Source: Rhodocollybia butyracea
Lineage: Eukaryota; Basidiomycota; Agaricomycetes; Agaricales; Omphalotaceae
Assembly: GCA_015501585.1 (NCBI GenBank)
Contig: JADNRY010000012.1
Coordinates: 1-64,000, forward strand
Direction: 5' to 3'
Length of the DNA: 64,000 nucleotides
This document shows, piece after piece, positions 54,445 to 64,000 of this stretch (positions within the stretch are counted from its first letter, which is position 1; each line of letters begins with the position of its first letter). A model generated the notes under the pieces. The model made no database searches and was not told the DNA's origin. It saw nothing but the letters and a program-made list of their open reading frames with translations. The position numbers were made by a program, and so were the translations under genes.

Positions 54445-57388
54445 ATGCGGCCAAAGCTTGGATACTTAGTATATTTAACCCTTGAAGCAAAGTATTCCTT
54501 CAAACCTCCCTGGACAATGAAAAAGTTCTCCGTTACACAAGCAATCCTACAACCCCCCTCCTCTATTGCTGTCAAGCGCATTAACCGCCGCGATGCAGAA
54601 AATGTAGCTCGCTCCCTTTCCCAATCCGATGAAAAAGTTTTTGGGATAGACATCTCCAAGAAGGAAAATGGCTTGATCGACCACTTTGCTATTGCCACTC
54701 AGACGGTTGTGTATCTCATCGAAGCAGGCCACGATAATGTTCGGCACTTGGACGACCTAGATGTAACCTTCAAAAAGGTTCTTCAATCCACTCAAGCTGT
54801 TCTAGTGGCGTTTAAGATGCCTCGGATTGCTCTTCGCCTACACCATCACTTTCAATATCACGTTCGGGGTGTGGACCTGTCAAGCCTGTTATCCACAGAC
54901 ACCGCATTGTGGCCATCGAAAGTCGTCTCGAGAATCTACCATATTGACCAATCGTTTGTTGTCGATCGTCTTTGGCATGAGAATAACCAGAAAAATTTGA
55001 CCGAAAATCTGTGTCTCCGAGCTTGGATTTCTGCAAAGTGAGTGAACCAAGTTTCCCAATGATTTTAAGTCACACAAGAATTTCGAAGGGTGGCCGGATC
55101 TACAACTTGTCTTTCTCTAGTTTTGACGACAGCCAAGGTGGACACTAGTCTTCTACCGAAAAATGTACGTGGAACTTAGGTGTACATCCAGGTGATACTG
55201 ATTGTTTTCAAGGTTCTTCTGTGCTTAGGAGTACAGCTCAAGGAGAACGATATACTTGCGAGGGCTCATTCGAGAGAATCCAAAAATGAATACGAGTCTT
55301 TCAACGTAGATGCCAAAGGAAAGGGGAGATTAGTCAACGCACGCTACAAGTCTCGTGTTCGAGTCAGTACTCAGGTAAGAGATTATCGTCTCCATCTTTT
55401 ACTTTCTCCCCCGATAATGATGATGTTTAGTCCTATGTTGAGGCTATCAGTGATAGCGGAAAAGTATACCAGGGCAAAGCTGCTGTCGTCCAGGGAAAGA
55501 CTACGAAGATCAACTTCAGAAAGGGGATAACAAATAATATACAATCGGTTCGTATCTTCGGGCAAGACGATCCAACGACCTCGGAAAAGGCGCTAGATAA
55601 GCTCCTTCTCAGAATACTCCAAAGTCAAGACAACCTCCTCGATGCGGATTTTGTCCGGTATCTTTGGTTCCAGACAAAGAAAGACCTTCGTCGCCTGCGT
55701 CTGCGCTCCGTAACACCCATATCTGGCTCTTTAGCACGATGCTTATCGCATCTTAACTCTTCACAAGCTGCGGTCGTAGGAGCAATGACTGCTCAATCTG
55801 GGTCTCCAATCGTCACTGTCCATGGTGCGTCGCTTGGTTTTCTCTTCGAGTTAGATAAATAAATTTTGACTTGACTAAGGTCCACCAGGCACTGGAAAAA
55901 CAACGACTATCTCAGCGGCTGCAGAATTATGGTCTAAAGAATACTTTAAGCCTGTCCGGATCATTGGACATTCAAATGTCTGTGTAAAGAACATTGCCGA
56001 GAAGTTGCTACAGCGAGAGGTTGATTTCAAGTTGCTTGTTTCAAAGGAGTTTTGAATGGTACGACCAAAACCCCTTTTTTCATTGCCTCAGTTTTTTAAT
56101 GATGTGGATACTACTGTACAAATAGGCACGAACATATCTACAAGAAAATAGAAGAAAGGCTCGTTCGCACGGACAAGCTACCTGCAGATCGTGTGGGAAT
56201 GAAACGAGTCATCGGTAGCGCTCAAATCATACTCTCGACGCTCGGCCTTCTATCTAATCCTGCACTTGATGAAAACGGGACGTTCGACATCGTCCCATTG
56301 CAACAACTTGTAGTGGATGAAGGGTCTCAGATAAATGTATTCGAATTACTTGTGCGTCACCCATTCTTCTTTTAGACTGCACCTCAAGGAACTGGTCTAG
56401 TATGTTTTTCATAAGTTTCGAAACAGTCTCGTCAAAGTGTGCTTTTTTGGTGACCCAAAGCAATGTTCGCGAATTTTTAATATCCGCCCGTTGCTTCTTT
56501 TTCTCAAGCTCTCCCCTTAGTACCGCCCTATGGTCAGGAGAAAGCCAAGACTCTGAAGAGTGTTTTCGACATCAAGCATCTAAAGTCTAACAGTTACTTC
56601 CTTAACACTCAATGTGAGATTTCGTATGTCGCCTATTTGATTGTTTTCCAATATTTTGCCAATAGATCGTATGCCAATACCTCTCGGAAACATCATATCA
56701 ACACAAGTATATGAATCCCGATTACAATCTGTCCATGAGATAATGGACTTTAGCTGTGTACGTTTTGTGAATGTTGCCCGTGGTACTGAAGTAAAGTCCG
56801 GGTCCAGTTGGATGGTATGTAAAATTCAGACGAAAAAGTTTCTAGTTTGACAGGTCACTACAGAATGAGGCCGGGGTGATCGTTCACCTTGTCCGAAATT
56901 ACTATCGTTCAAAAAACTTTTGCATTATAACTCCCTACGATCCACAGCGCGCTGAGATAGAGAGGTGATTAAAACAGGAGAGGCTTCCCTGGAAGCAAGT
57001 GTTCAATGTAGATAGTTTTCAAGGCAAGCAGTATACTTCATTCATGTACATATCTAATAACCTTCTCTACTGTCCAGGAAACGAAGCAGACTATGTCCTC
57101 GTCTCTGTTGTCCGCTCCCGAAGCGTCGGATTCTTGCGGTCATTGCAAAGAATGAATCTCATGCTCACACGCTGCCGCAGAGGCATGGTAATTGTGTCCA
57201 GTAAATTCTTTCTGGATAGTGTCGCTCAAAAGACACTTGTCGGGAAATTATCTGCGCGCTGGAATGAACAAGGGGGAAATGCATGGGTCGATGCTGTTGA
57301 TGTGTTGAACTCGAGGGCTGATCTTCCCGGTGCCTCAAGAAACATCATAGATGTCCTCCCGCACGATCTATCGAGACTATCTATCTAG
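54445..57388 (+). pseudogene. SF1 helicase (UPF1/SEN1-like) with exonuclease-like N-terminus, disrupted
   Basis: The exon chain starts at the ATG at 54445. The N-terminal part (VFGIDISKKENGLIDHFAIAT, VVYLIEAGHD, VDLSSLL) resembles an RNase D-type 3'-5' exonuclease fold, without certainty. The helicase core follows: Walker A VTVHGPPGTGKTTTI (made across the intron at about 55826-55880), Walker B QLVVDEGSQINVFEL, motif III FFGDPKQ joined to LPPYGQEKAKTLKSV, and motifs V-VI VDSFQGNEADYVLVSVVRSR and RMNLMLTRCRRGMVIVS. Two lesions break the frame: a T-run at 56050-56053 creates TGA (56053) where GAA TGG is needed to join HEHIYKKIEE, and AGG TGA at 56966-56968 replaces an expected arginine codon. 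The last intron uses a gcaagc donor. It is either a recent pseudogene or contains sequencing errors. Confidence 0.75.
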
Positions 57389-58094
57389 AGTAGAGTCATC
57401 ATCATCGGAAGTTAGGCTCTAATCAGGTCAGAGGCAACAGATAGTGATATCAAATATTAATGATTACTTGGAATTTTGACTGAGTATACTTACAGATACT
57501 TACATGCTATATTGAGAGCAGTTCGATCAATCAGTGGCAGTGTTGATCCGTTTCGGGCACCGTACATACAGCTTTGACATTTCTGTATACAAGCGCCCAT
57601 ATCTATAGTGTCCGAGAGGTGATAGACTGAAAGTAAGGTAGCTGCTATACAATATCGTCACTAGGCTCAATGTCCTCCTTGTATAAGTATTCCAGCGATT
57701 ATAACTGTTTGGTCTTGGGGGTTTGAACCTGTTTGAACTTACCTTTCTGATTGGCATGTGTAATTTAAACTCATCTAGAAGGCAGCGGCAAAGGGCCAAG
57801 ACAAACCTGGCAAGCCCAAGGCCCAGGAAGTCGGCAGACAAATTCCTATATACTTCTGGGCAACAACGACCGAGCGCCAAGGCGAATTTTAGCCGTATGT
57901 TGCGGCCCGGATGAGGTAATCATCGTACGTTTTGCATCTTGTTCCTCTGACCACCATCTGTCCGTCTGCCAAATCCATCCTTTGCCATCCGCCATCCTTT
58001 ATCTTTGGTTTACCTCTGTTCCTTGTACTGAGCTTCTGAACGGGACACGATTCCTCTACAGACAATCCTACTTGCCAGTTCCAATAAAATTACC
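57389..58094. other. Intergenic, no supportable gene
   Basis: Overlapping frames on both strands near 57530-57910 lack domains. One stretch (about 57776-57900) is rich in Lys/Arg/Pro codons but has no start or splice context. Confidence 0.4.
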
Positions 58095-58794
58095 ATGTCA
58101 CGAACGATGCCTTTCCGTCTGGGCACGAACCTCTGTCTCATTCTTGCATGTATTGTTTCACAAGCAGCATGTGCGTAGCGTAGCGGTGCTATCTGACTGC
58201 TCCGGCTAAATCTTATTTTCGTCTTCTAGCATACTTTGTTATAAATCAGCCGACATCCTCGACACAGTGGTCAAATGGCGCTGCGAATCTGGTCACATGG
58301 ACAAAGGGACTGGAAGATGGTATAGATGCTTTTGATGTGGAACTAGCAAGGCTCACGGACGATGGGCTTATCTTTGTGGCCCGAGATGGTGAGCACAGTC
58401 TGGAATCCCTACACTTTTCTTCTGACGAGATTATGTAGTACCTTGTGCCAAGGGACAGACGGCGGCCTTGAACATACATCTAGAAGATATACCCCCAGCA
58501 GATGACTACTTTCTCCTCTTCCTCAACTCGACACCAAGCACAATGTACGCTACGTCGAGCAGATTCACGATCCTTGATTCTTCAAAGACACCTAACGCCA
58601 CTCAACCATCCACGAACCCTTCAGCCGCTACAGTCACAGTGAGCGGGTCGCCCAATCCTACACAATTATTTGCGACCACGTTTGCACTGGCGAATGGCTC
58701 GCCTTTACCGCTTTCCAACATGGGTCCTGCCGCCATAGGTTTAGGACTCGCGTTGGCGAGCTGCTTTTTCGGCGCTGCTTGGACGCTATTGTAA
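58095..58794 (+). CDS. Kre9/Knh1-like N-terminal domain protein, probably GPI-anchored
   Basis: Three exons (58095-58170, 58230-58388, 58439-58794) give 196 residues. The signal peptide is LCLILACIVSQAA, followed by SYFVINQPTSSTQWSNGAANLVTW, the start of the Ser/Thr-rich Kre9/Knh1-type domain, then VELARLTDDGLIFVARDVP and DDYFLLFLNSTPSTMYATS. A Ser/Thr/Pro-rich stretch leads to a hydrophobic C-terminus (MGPAAIGLGLALASCFFGAAWTLL) preceded by small residues, which fits a GPI attachment signal. Such proteins are common small wall or membrane proteins in agarics. The link to beta-1,6-glucan comes from the yeast family and is not proven here. Confidence 0.85.
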
Positions 58795-59720
58795 GTGGCT
58801 GTCATGAGGTGGACATGGACATGTGCTTGTAAATTTTAACGGAGGCGCGAAGCGAGTGGACTCTGGTCATTCAAGTCGGCCAAGGTCAAACGGACCATGT
58901 TGCTTTTGCATTCTCCGCGGATGGTTTTATAGAGGGTTCCGCAGACTATAGGCTTCAGAGGAATGCCATATGGACCTCAGTGGGTATATATTTATTTCTA
59001 TCACAACTCTCCGTGCTTCTTTCTATATTTTATATTCTAAAGCCTTTCTTTCCTGTCCCTGTATCTAGAAGGTTTCTCATTGGCCTCTGTTTGTTTGGTT
59101 TCACGGATCCACTCACCTTTTATGATGCAGAATCATACTATTTCCATGTCCACATTAACAGTCTTGCCACCGTCATACGCTCTTTTTTTATTTGCTCTTC
59201 ATTCTTATTCAAGGGATGATCTAATTCTCTTACGATACATACGTCTGTACTCTTCGGTTGTGCTTAGTTTAACTCTGAGATGCTCGCTATTGTTTTCTGG
59301 GTGATGCGAATGGCTATCTCGCCTTGTGCTACCCAGTCTTCGCTGAAAGACACGACCCGGCATATGACAGCGGGATATCGATATCGGCTTGGTGAGTTGT
59401 TATATTTGACCATATTGATCTAGAGTCCAAGTCTGGTTCAAGTGTGTGTGACACAAATAGCTTTCTAAATTTATGAAGTTTGATAAACGATGTGGACCGG
59501 GTCTAGTGCATCATGACTGTGGGCTGGAACTTCAGAGACGTCGTTTCTAAAGCAACGTCGATTTCTCTCGCCCTACAAGTATCTTGGCCTCTTAAACGAT
59601 TGCCCTGGCACGAGTACATTATTCAGTGATAAAGATGTTTACGGCGTACTGGGGGCTGGACCCATGTTCAGTGCCTGGACAGCCTCTTTATAATGGCCTG
59701 ACCCCCGATACTCAATCGCA
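58795..59720. other. Intergenic, no supportable gene
   Basis: Hydrophobic plus-strand frames near 58980-59300 lack a start context, introns or homology I can recognise. Confidence 0.4.
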
Positions 59721-61955
59721 ATGGACGTCTTTAATCCGAAAATTCTCGACGCGAGCATCCGCGATGTTTCGCTCTGTCTGTCAGATAACCAAAAAGTAGA
59801 CCTACTTCTGTACGCGCTGAACAGCCTTGATTATAAAGGGTATGCATTGACTAAACTCTTCAAATTGCTAACCACGGAATGATTTCTCAGTCGCTCTAGG
59901 ATTGTATTCGAGAATGCGATCGAGTCGTGCTTACAGGTCACTTCATTATCGTCCGAAAATGAGGCCAAGGCCCGGATCCTGAGAGCAAGAGCCAGGCTCA
60001 ATTCCGGCTCCATTTTCGGCGCACAGGAAGGCGGGTACTTGAAGTGCATTTTATCGATGGTCGCGTATCTAACAACGCGCAGATCTTCAAGCCGCGTTGA
60101 CGGCTGAACCTGATAATCCCGAAGCAACTGCGCTACTACATAAAAGGTCCGTAAATGTAGAAAAGGTATTCTGTTTTTCTAGATGTTGAACTCAACTAAC
60201 CCGGCGCTCTAGTTATTGGCCCCCCAGCCGATTGACAAGCGGGAATTCTCAAGTGAAATATGGCGAGAAATTGCCCAATTCCTCCCGCGGAGGGATCTCA
60301 AACCTCTTCTCTTTGTTCCAAACCCTCTTTCCCGCATCGCGTGCCAGCTTTTGTTTCGACAACTAGATCTCCACTTTTCTGGATTTTCGGATATACCAGA
60401 GGAAGAAGTTGACTCGTGGAGAAGCCCCATTATTGCATCTAATGTTCGGGACCAGGACAGCCGTCACGCACAACGTACAGCTGATATCCTGACCAGAGTC
60501 ATAACAGATCCCTCATTTGCCAGCGTCGTACGAACTTTGAGGATCTTCTCCTTCAGGTCCGATAAGGATAGTTCAACTTCATTCCAGAGTGGTGTGTCTT
60601 CTTAACTGACCCTAAACTACACTCTGACTTACTCATGCGTAGGAATCTTATCTAACGCTCTCCCGAAGCTCATAAACCTACTACATGTCCACATCACTGC
60701 CCCAGTCGCTGGCACAATGCCCATTCTTCAAATTTTGCAGACCTCTCATCCACGGCTACGTGGACTAGCTCTTCAAATTCCAGATGGACCACTGGATCTA
60801 TCCAGTTTGACTTTCCAGCATCTCGCACATTTCGCATATGAGACGAGTCATATAACCAATGCGCCGAATCTAGGTGGAAACATCCCCTCCTCGTCTTCTG
60901 CGAGCCTGCAATCATTTCTTTCTCAAAATCGTACCACGCTCCGCACACTATGCGTTGAGAGTCCCATATCTTCTTTTCCGTCCACTTGCTCCTTATCAAT
61001 CCGGAATTTAACTCACATCGGCTTTATGGGCCAGATCTCTATTACATCGCCCCAGCTGGTCCCTAATCTCCTGACTCAAGGACATCAGCTTGAATGCCTG
61101 AATCTAACAGTGCTTCTGGACTGCGCTCTCTCTCCGCATTTCCGTTCTTTATCAACTTCACTTCCATTCCTTCGTCACTTTACTTTCAGCATCTCTGGAA
61201 GTGTTTCCCAGCGTTTGAACGACGGTGACTTGTTACCGTCTATCGCAGACTTTTTGCGAAACCGAGGAAACCTCAAAACCTTGGCTTTGACCGTCGTAGG
61301 TAACGAGTCTGTTTTTCACGCAACCGGATTCGATGCTAGCGTATGGGGTATACTCCCGTCTCTCACATCCTTGCGTGGATTGACAATTACATATCCTAAA
61401 GATTTAGCTCCTGGCTTGGGAGCGTGGTTAATCCCCCGAAGTGTTGTTTCACTTACGCTGGGTGGCTTCACTACCGCTTCGCTGCGAGAGCCCACAATGC
61501 TATTGAATGTGAGTCTTTGTCAGGTGAAAATCCCAAACTGCTTCACTCATTAGTACTTCAAGCAACTTCGTCCTGGAGTTCCCAATGGGCTTCTTTTCGT
61601 TACTCTGGTTGACTTTCCTTTACGCTCACCCACACAAGTGCTGGAAAATGGGTTCCCAATGGTTCGATTGATTCGTATGGGGAATAACTACTGGACAGTT
61701 CTCAACAATTTACCCGGCTACCAGAGCCAAGACTTCTCTCGGCGTCCTGATTATTCTCGTTCTTCGTTAAAATCTTCGTCCAGTTCAGCGAATTCCTCAT
61801 CTTCTCTCGAAGGGACTTCTTCCGCCACAACATCTTCTTATGACCTTGAGCAATGGCCCAAGCGACGCGCAATGTTTCATGCGAAAGAATGGTTTGAATG
61901 GCTAGGCTGTGAATCCGGCAAAGCCCCAGCTCATCAGGAGTTTACATTCAGGTAA
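59721..61955 (+). CDS. TPR, F-box and LRR-like protein
   Basis: Six exons (59721-59839, 59891-60030, 60083-60165, 60213-60591, 60643-61508, 61554-61955) give 662 residues in frame. The first about 140 residues form TPR-like helices (ENEAKARILRARARLNSGS, DLQAALTAEPDNPEATALLH). An F-box follows (SSEIWREIAQFLPRRDLKPLLFV), then a long leucine-rich region (LPKLINLLHVHI, HLAHFAYE, LKTLALTVVG, LTSLRGLTITYP), and a serine-rich linker and charged tail. The order is characteristic of a large agaric F-box family. The protein would bridge Skp1 and an unknown substrate. Intron 2 begins gcgggt (GC-AG); using a nearby GT breaks the frame. Confidence 0.85.
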
Positions 61956-62269
61956 TTTATACATTGATATACATTATGACTAGAAAGGGAAGGATCTTTG
62001 TCGCGTTCCGTGCGTAGAATAACAATGGATCTCGGTCAGAAAGAAGTTGGAGATTTTACCACTACGACATGTAATCAAAGTGTCCCTAAATAAGAGTCAC
62101 ACGTAAGGCAGAATTCAATGTGTAGACCATGAGAACCCACAGCTCTACGTGGTGTGTTCAGAGAATACACCATTGCGACAGGTGGTGGTTCCACATAATG
62201 CGATTCTACATCTACATCCCACGACTTTTTTGAACTCTGATCGAAACTCTTTCAACGTAAACAGTTAGT
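61956..62269. other. Convergent 3' region
   Basis: Space between the TPR/F-box gene and the 3' end of the membrane-protein gene. The last exon of the latter may lie here. Confidence 0.4.
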
Positions 62270-64000
62270 TCACTTCCCCTTAAAACTCAGAATACTCACG
62301 ACATATGTACTCTCGGTTTCCGGATCATCGGAAGGACTGAGAGGAGGTGTTGATGAGGTAGGGGATGGCTGGTGTTGCCAGCGTGTATCAGGCTCCGGCG
62401 AGTCAGTGGAAGTCAATGTTTGAACACGGAATTCTATGCCGTGTTTGGATGATTGCTGATCAGTCGTGGCTGGACGACGTTGGCGGGCATTCAGCATTGC
62501 CAGGAAGGACCCAACATAGACTGTACACAGATTAAATGAAATGAGCGCGTACCCCATCAACGGAGGACTTGATATTTACATTTAGTGGATAAGAATTGAA
62601 GACCCATGAATATTAGGTTATTTGGCATGAGCGTATACTGCCCAGAAGACGGTAAGTCAATTCCGCATATGAAAGGAACCTCCTCACAGTGAACAGCGTG
62701 GATAAGGAACAAGCACTAGACGAAGAAGCAGGTCAACTATAGCCACAATTCTTGGACTGATGAGTATCGACCTGGTGAACAGCCCAGAGCTCAAACTATA
62801 TTGCATGATGGTCGAGATCCTCAAGTTTAACCTGGCGGATTATTAATAGCTATCCCTCGACAAAATAAACTGGGTTGCGGAGGCTCACCGCGACTCGGCG
62901 ACTCGACTTTTGTGTAGATAGAAGCACATGGCCGAAGAAATAATGAAATCTATAGCCGTAGACGTCGCTAAAGACGAATCGATGGCCCACTAAACTGCGT
63001 GTCAGTATGACCGTACCCTTGTTCTGGAAGGATGACCGTACCGATATAGATTGCAGCTCATGGAACATCTGTACTGTGTAACTAGAAACACATGGCGTAT
63101 TGAGGTTGTACTGAAAGATAGGGATCAGGAGACGCACATCTTGTAGGCCAAAACTATACGAGTTCAATAAAAACCCACTATTGGATTCAAAAGTTCTACT
63201 CACCAGTTCCGATGCCTGCATGTGGACATCATCGGTATATAAGAATGTAATACGGTTTGCAAGAACAACCTACCAAATCCAAAAACTACAACAGTTGCCT
63301 AAATAAACTTTAGACCCCAAATGAATTTCGCGGTGAAGACTCATGTACGTACCACAACGTATCCCATAACCCCATGATGGTATCCCCCGACTGTGAATCC
63401 ATCGTTATTCGCGCCATGAAGTCAAGAAAAAAGACATACGAATCCACACTCGGTAAGCGTATAGACTACAATACAGCTTAGCTAGGCCACTATTGGCGTA
63501 CAGGCTCAGATCTTACCTTTGAACAAACAGGACGATGATCACCTGCTTGCCAATTAGAAGGTCTGAGGTGAAACTGATAAGCTAATGTACTTACATTGAT
63601 GACAGCTTGGAGCTGTAAGTAGGCATTATTGAATACCAATGAACACGCTGGATGAAGACAATAACTAACCTTGATCGACCTGGTGTCATCTTCAGATCAA
63701 CCATGGTATCAGAGAATACTTCGATATTACAGACCATACGACGTGAGCCAAATTTGATGTATCTCCAAACCCCTTGACGGCGTAGTGATAAACTGCGTGT
63801 ATAATCAACACCAAGTGAAACATGTCAAGAATCCATAAAACTGCAACCTGGGTCGTGTTCAGCACAATTGCTTCGAGTTTGAACGCTAATCAAGCTTACG
63901 GCAATCTTGTGGAGGCGAGAATCGCGGTGGTAATGCTGATAGTAGAGATAGACCTGCAGAGTTGTAACACCGAAAAGACTAATGATCATCTCAATTCGAA
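62270..64000 (-). CDS. DUF6534-type multi-pass membrane protein, 5' end beyond the window
   Basis: Many short exons read from the right edge leftwards. 64000-63900 gives LFGVTTLQVYLYYQHYHRDS. From 63847 the next exon gives AVLWILDMFHLVLIIHAVYH and AVKGFGDTSNLAHVVWS. Small exons at 63612-63595, 63542-63517 and 63465-63440 give LQAVIN, VIIVLFVQS and LYAYRVWI. 63390-63353 gives LGGYHHGVMGYVV, followed by ATVVVFGFGIGT. The region 62990-62880 gives STAIDFIISSAMCFYLHKSR, and the last exon gives YVGSFLAMLNARQRR and a Ser/Pro-rich tail. These are the landmarks of the 7-TM DUF6534 family of Agaricomycetes, of unknown function. Several junctions (near 63700 and 63100) are not resolved, and the start codon lies outside the window. 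Confidence 0.82.

Noticed and set aside
57527..57914. Overlapping frames on both strands, one rich in Lys/Pro
   Set aside because: No start in good context and no recognisable family.
58980..59304. Hydrophobic plus-strand frames that could be membrane segments
   Set aside because: T-rich composition explains the hydrophobicity, and no exon partners were found.

Overview
The window is nuclear DNA of a filamentous basidiomycete, most likely an Agaricomycete of the Agaricales. The evidence is: genes split by many introns of about 45-65 nt with GT(A/G)-AG ends, a multi-pass membrane gene of the fungal DUF6534 type, agaric-type TPR/F-box/LRR proteins, and Ty3/gypsy retrotransposons with agaric-type Gag. 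The species is not identifiable by eye.

Layout. 1-8 kb: sparse, decayed DNA with an F-box gene (minus), a basic helix-loop-helix gene in broken frames (plus) and diverged internal duplications. 8-14.4 kb: tandemly duplicated secreted-protein genes (two intact, one relic) encoding an unrecognised protein made of two copies of one domain. 15.0-36.1 kb: nested LTR retrotransposons. Element A (15.13-24.47 kb) has two nearly identical 0.96 kb LTRs but a heavily broken coding region. It interrupts element B (LTR fragment at 15.05 kb, internal region 24.47-35.89 kb, 200-bp 3' LTR to 36.09 kb). 36.9-64 kb: ordinary host genes: secreted aspartic protease, NAD(P)-dependent reductase, SET3-like PHD/SET protein, tRNA-Ser(AGA), XRN1, a MITE, a damaged SF1 helicase, a Kre9/Knh1-like GPI protein, a TPR/F-box protein and a DUF6534 membrane protein.

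The most unusual signal is in element B. From its first bases to its 3' LTR it is packed with short perfect inverted repeats (stems 6-11 bp, loops 3-11 nt), inside coding sequence as well as outside. In one 600-nt stretch of integrase I count 15 such hairpins, where about one is expected by chance. The arms are built from synonymous codons within conserved catalytic motifs. A non-coding stretch between gag and protease holds nine hairpins that share one 12-nt loop but have different, self-complementary stems. A 9-nt difference between the two B LTR copies is exactly the segment that completes a palindrome, which hints at how the hairpins may arise.

Frameshifts should be read with care. Five of the six differences between the LTRs of A are one-base changes in homopolymer runs, so some broken frames here may be sequencing errors. 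Splice models for XRN1, the aspartic protease, the reductase, the Kre9-like gene and the TPR/F-box gene were built by hand, and each gives a continuous frame divisible by three.
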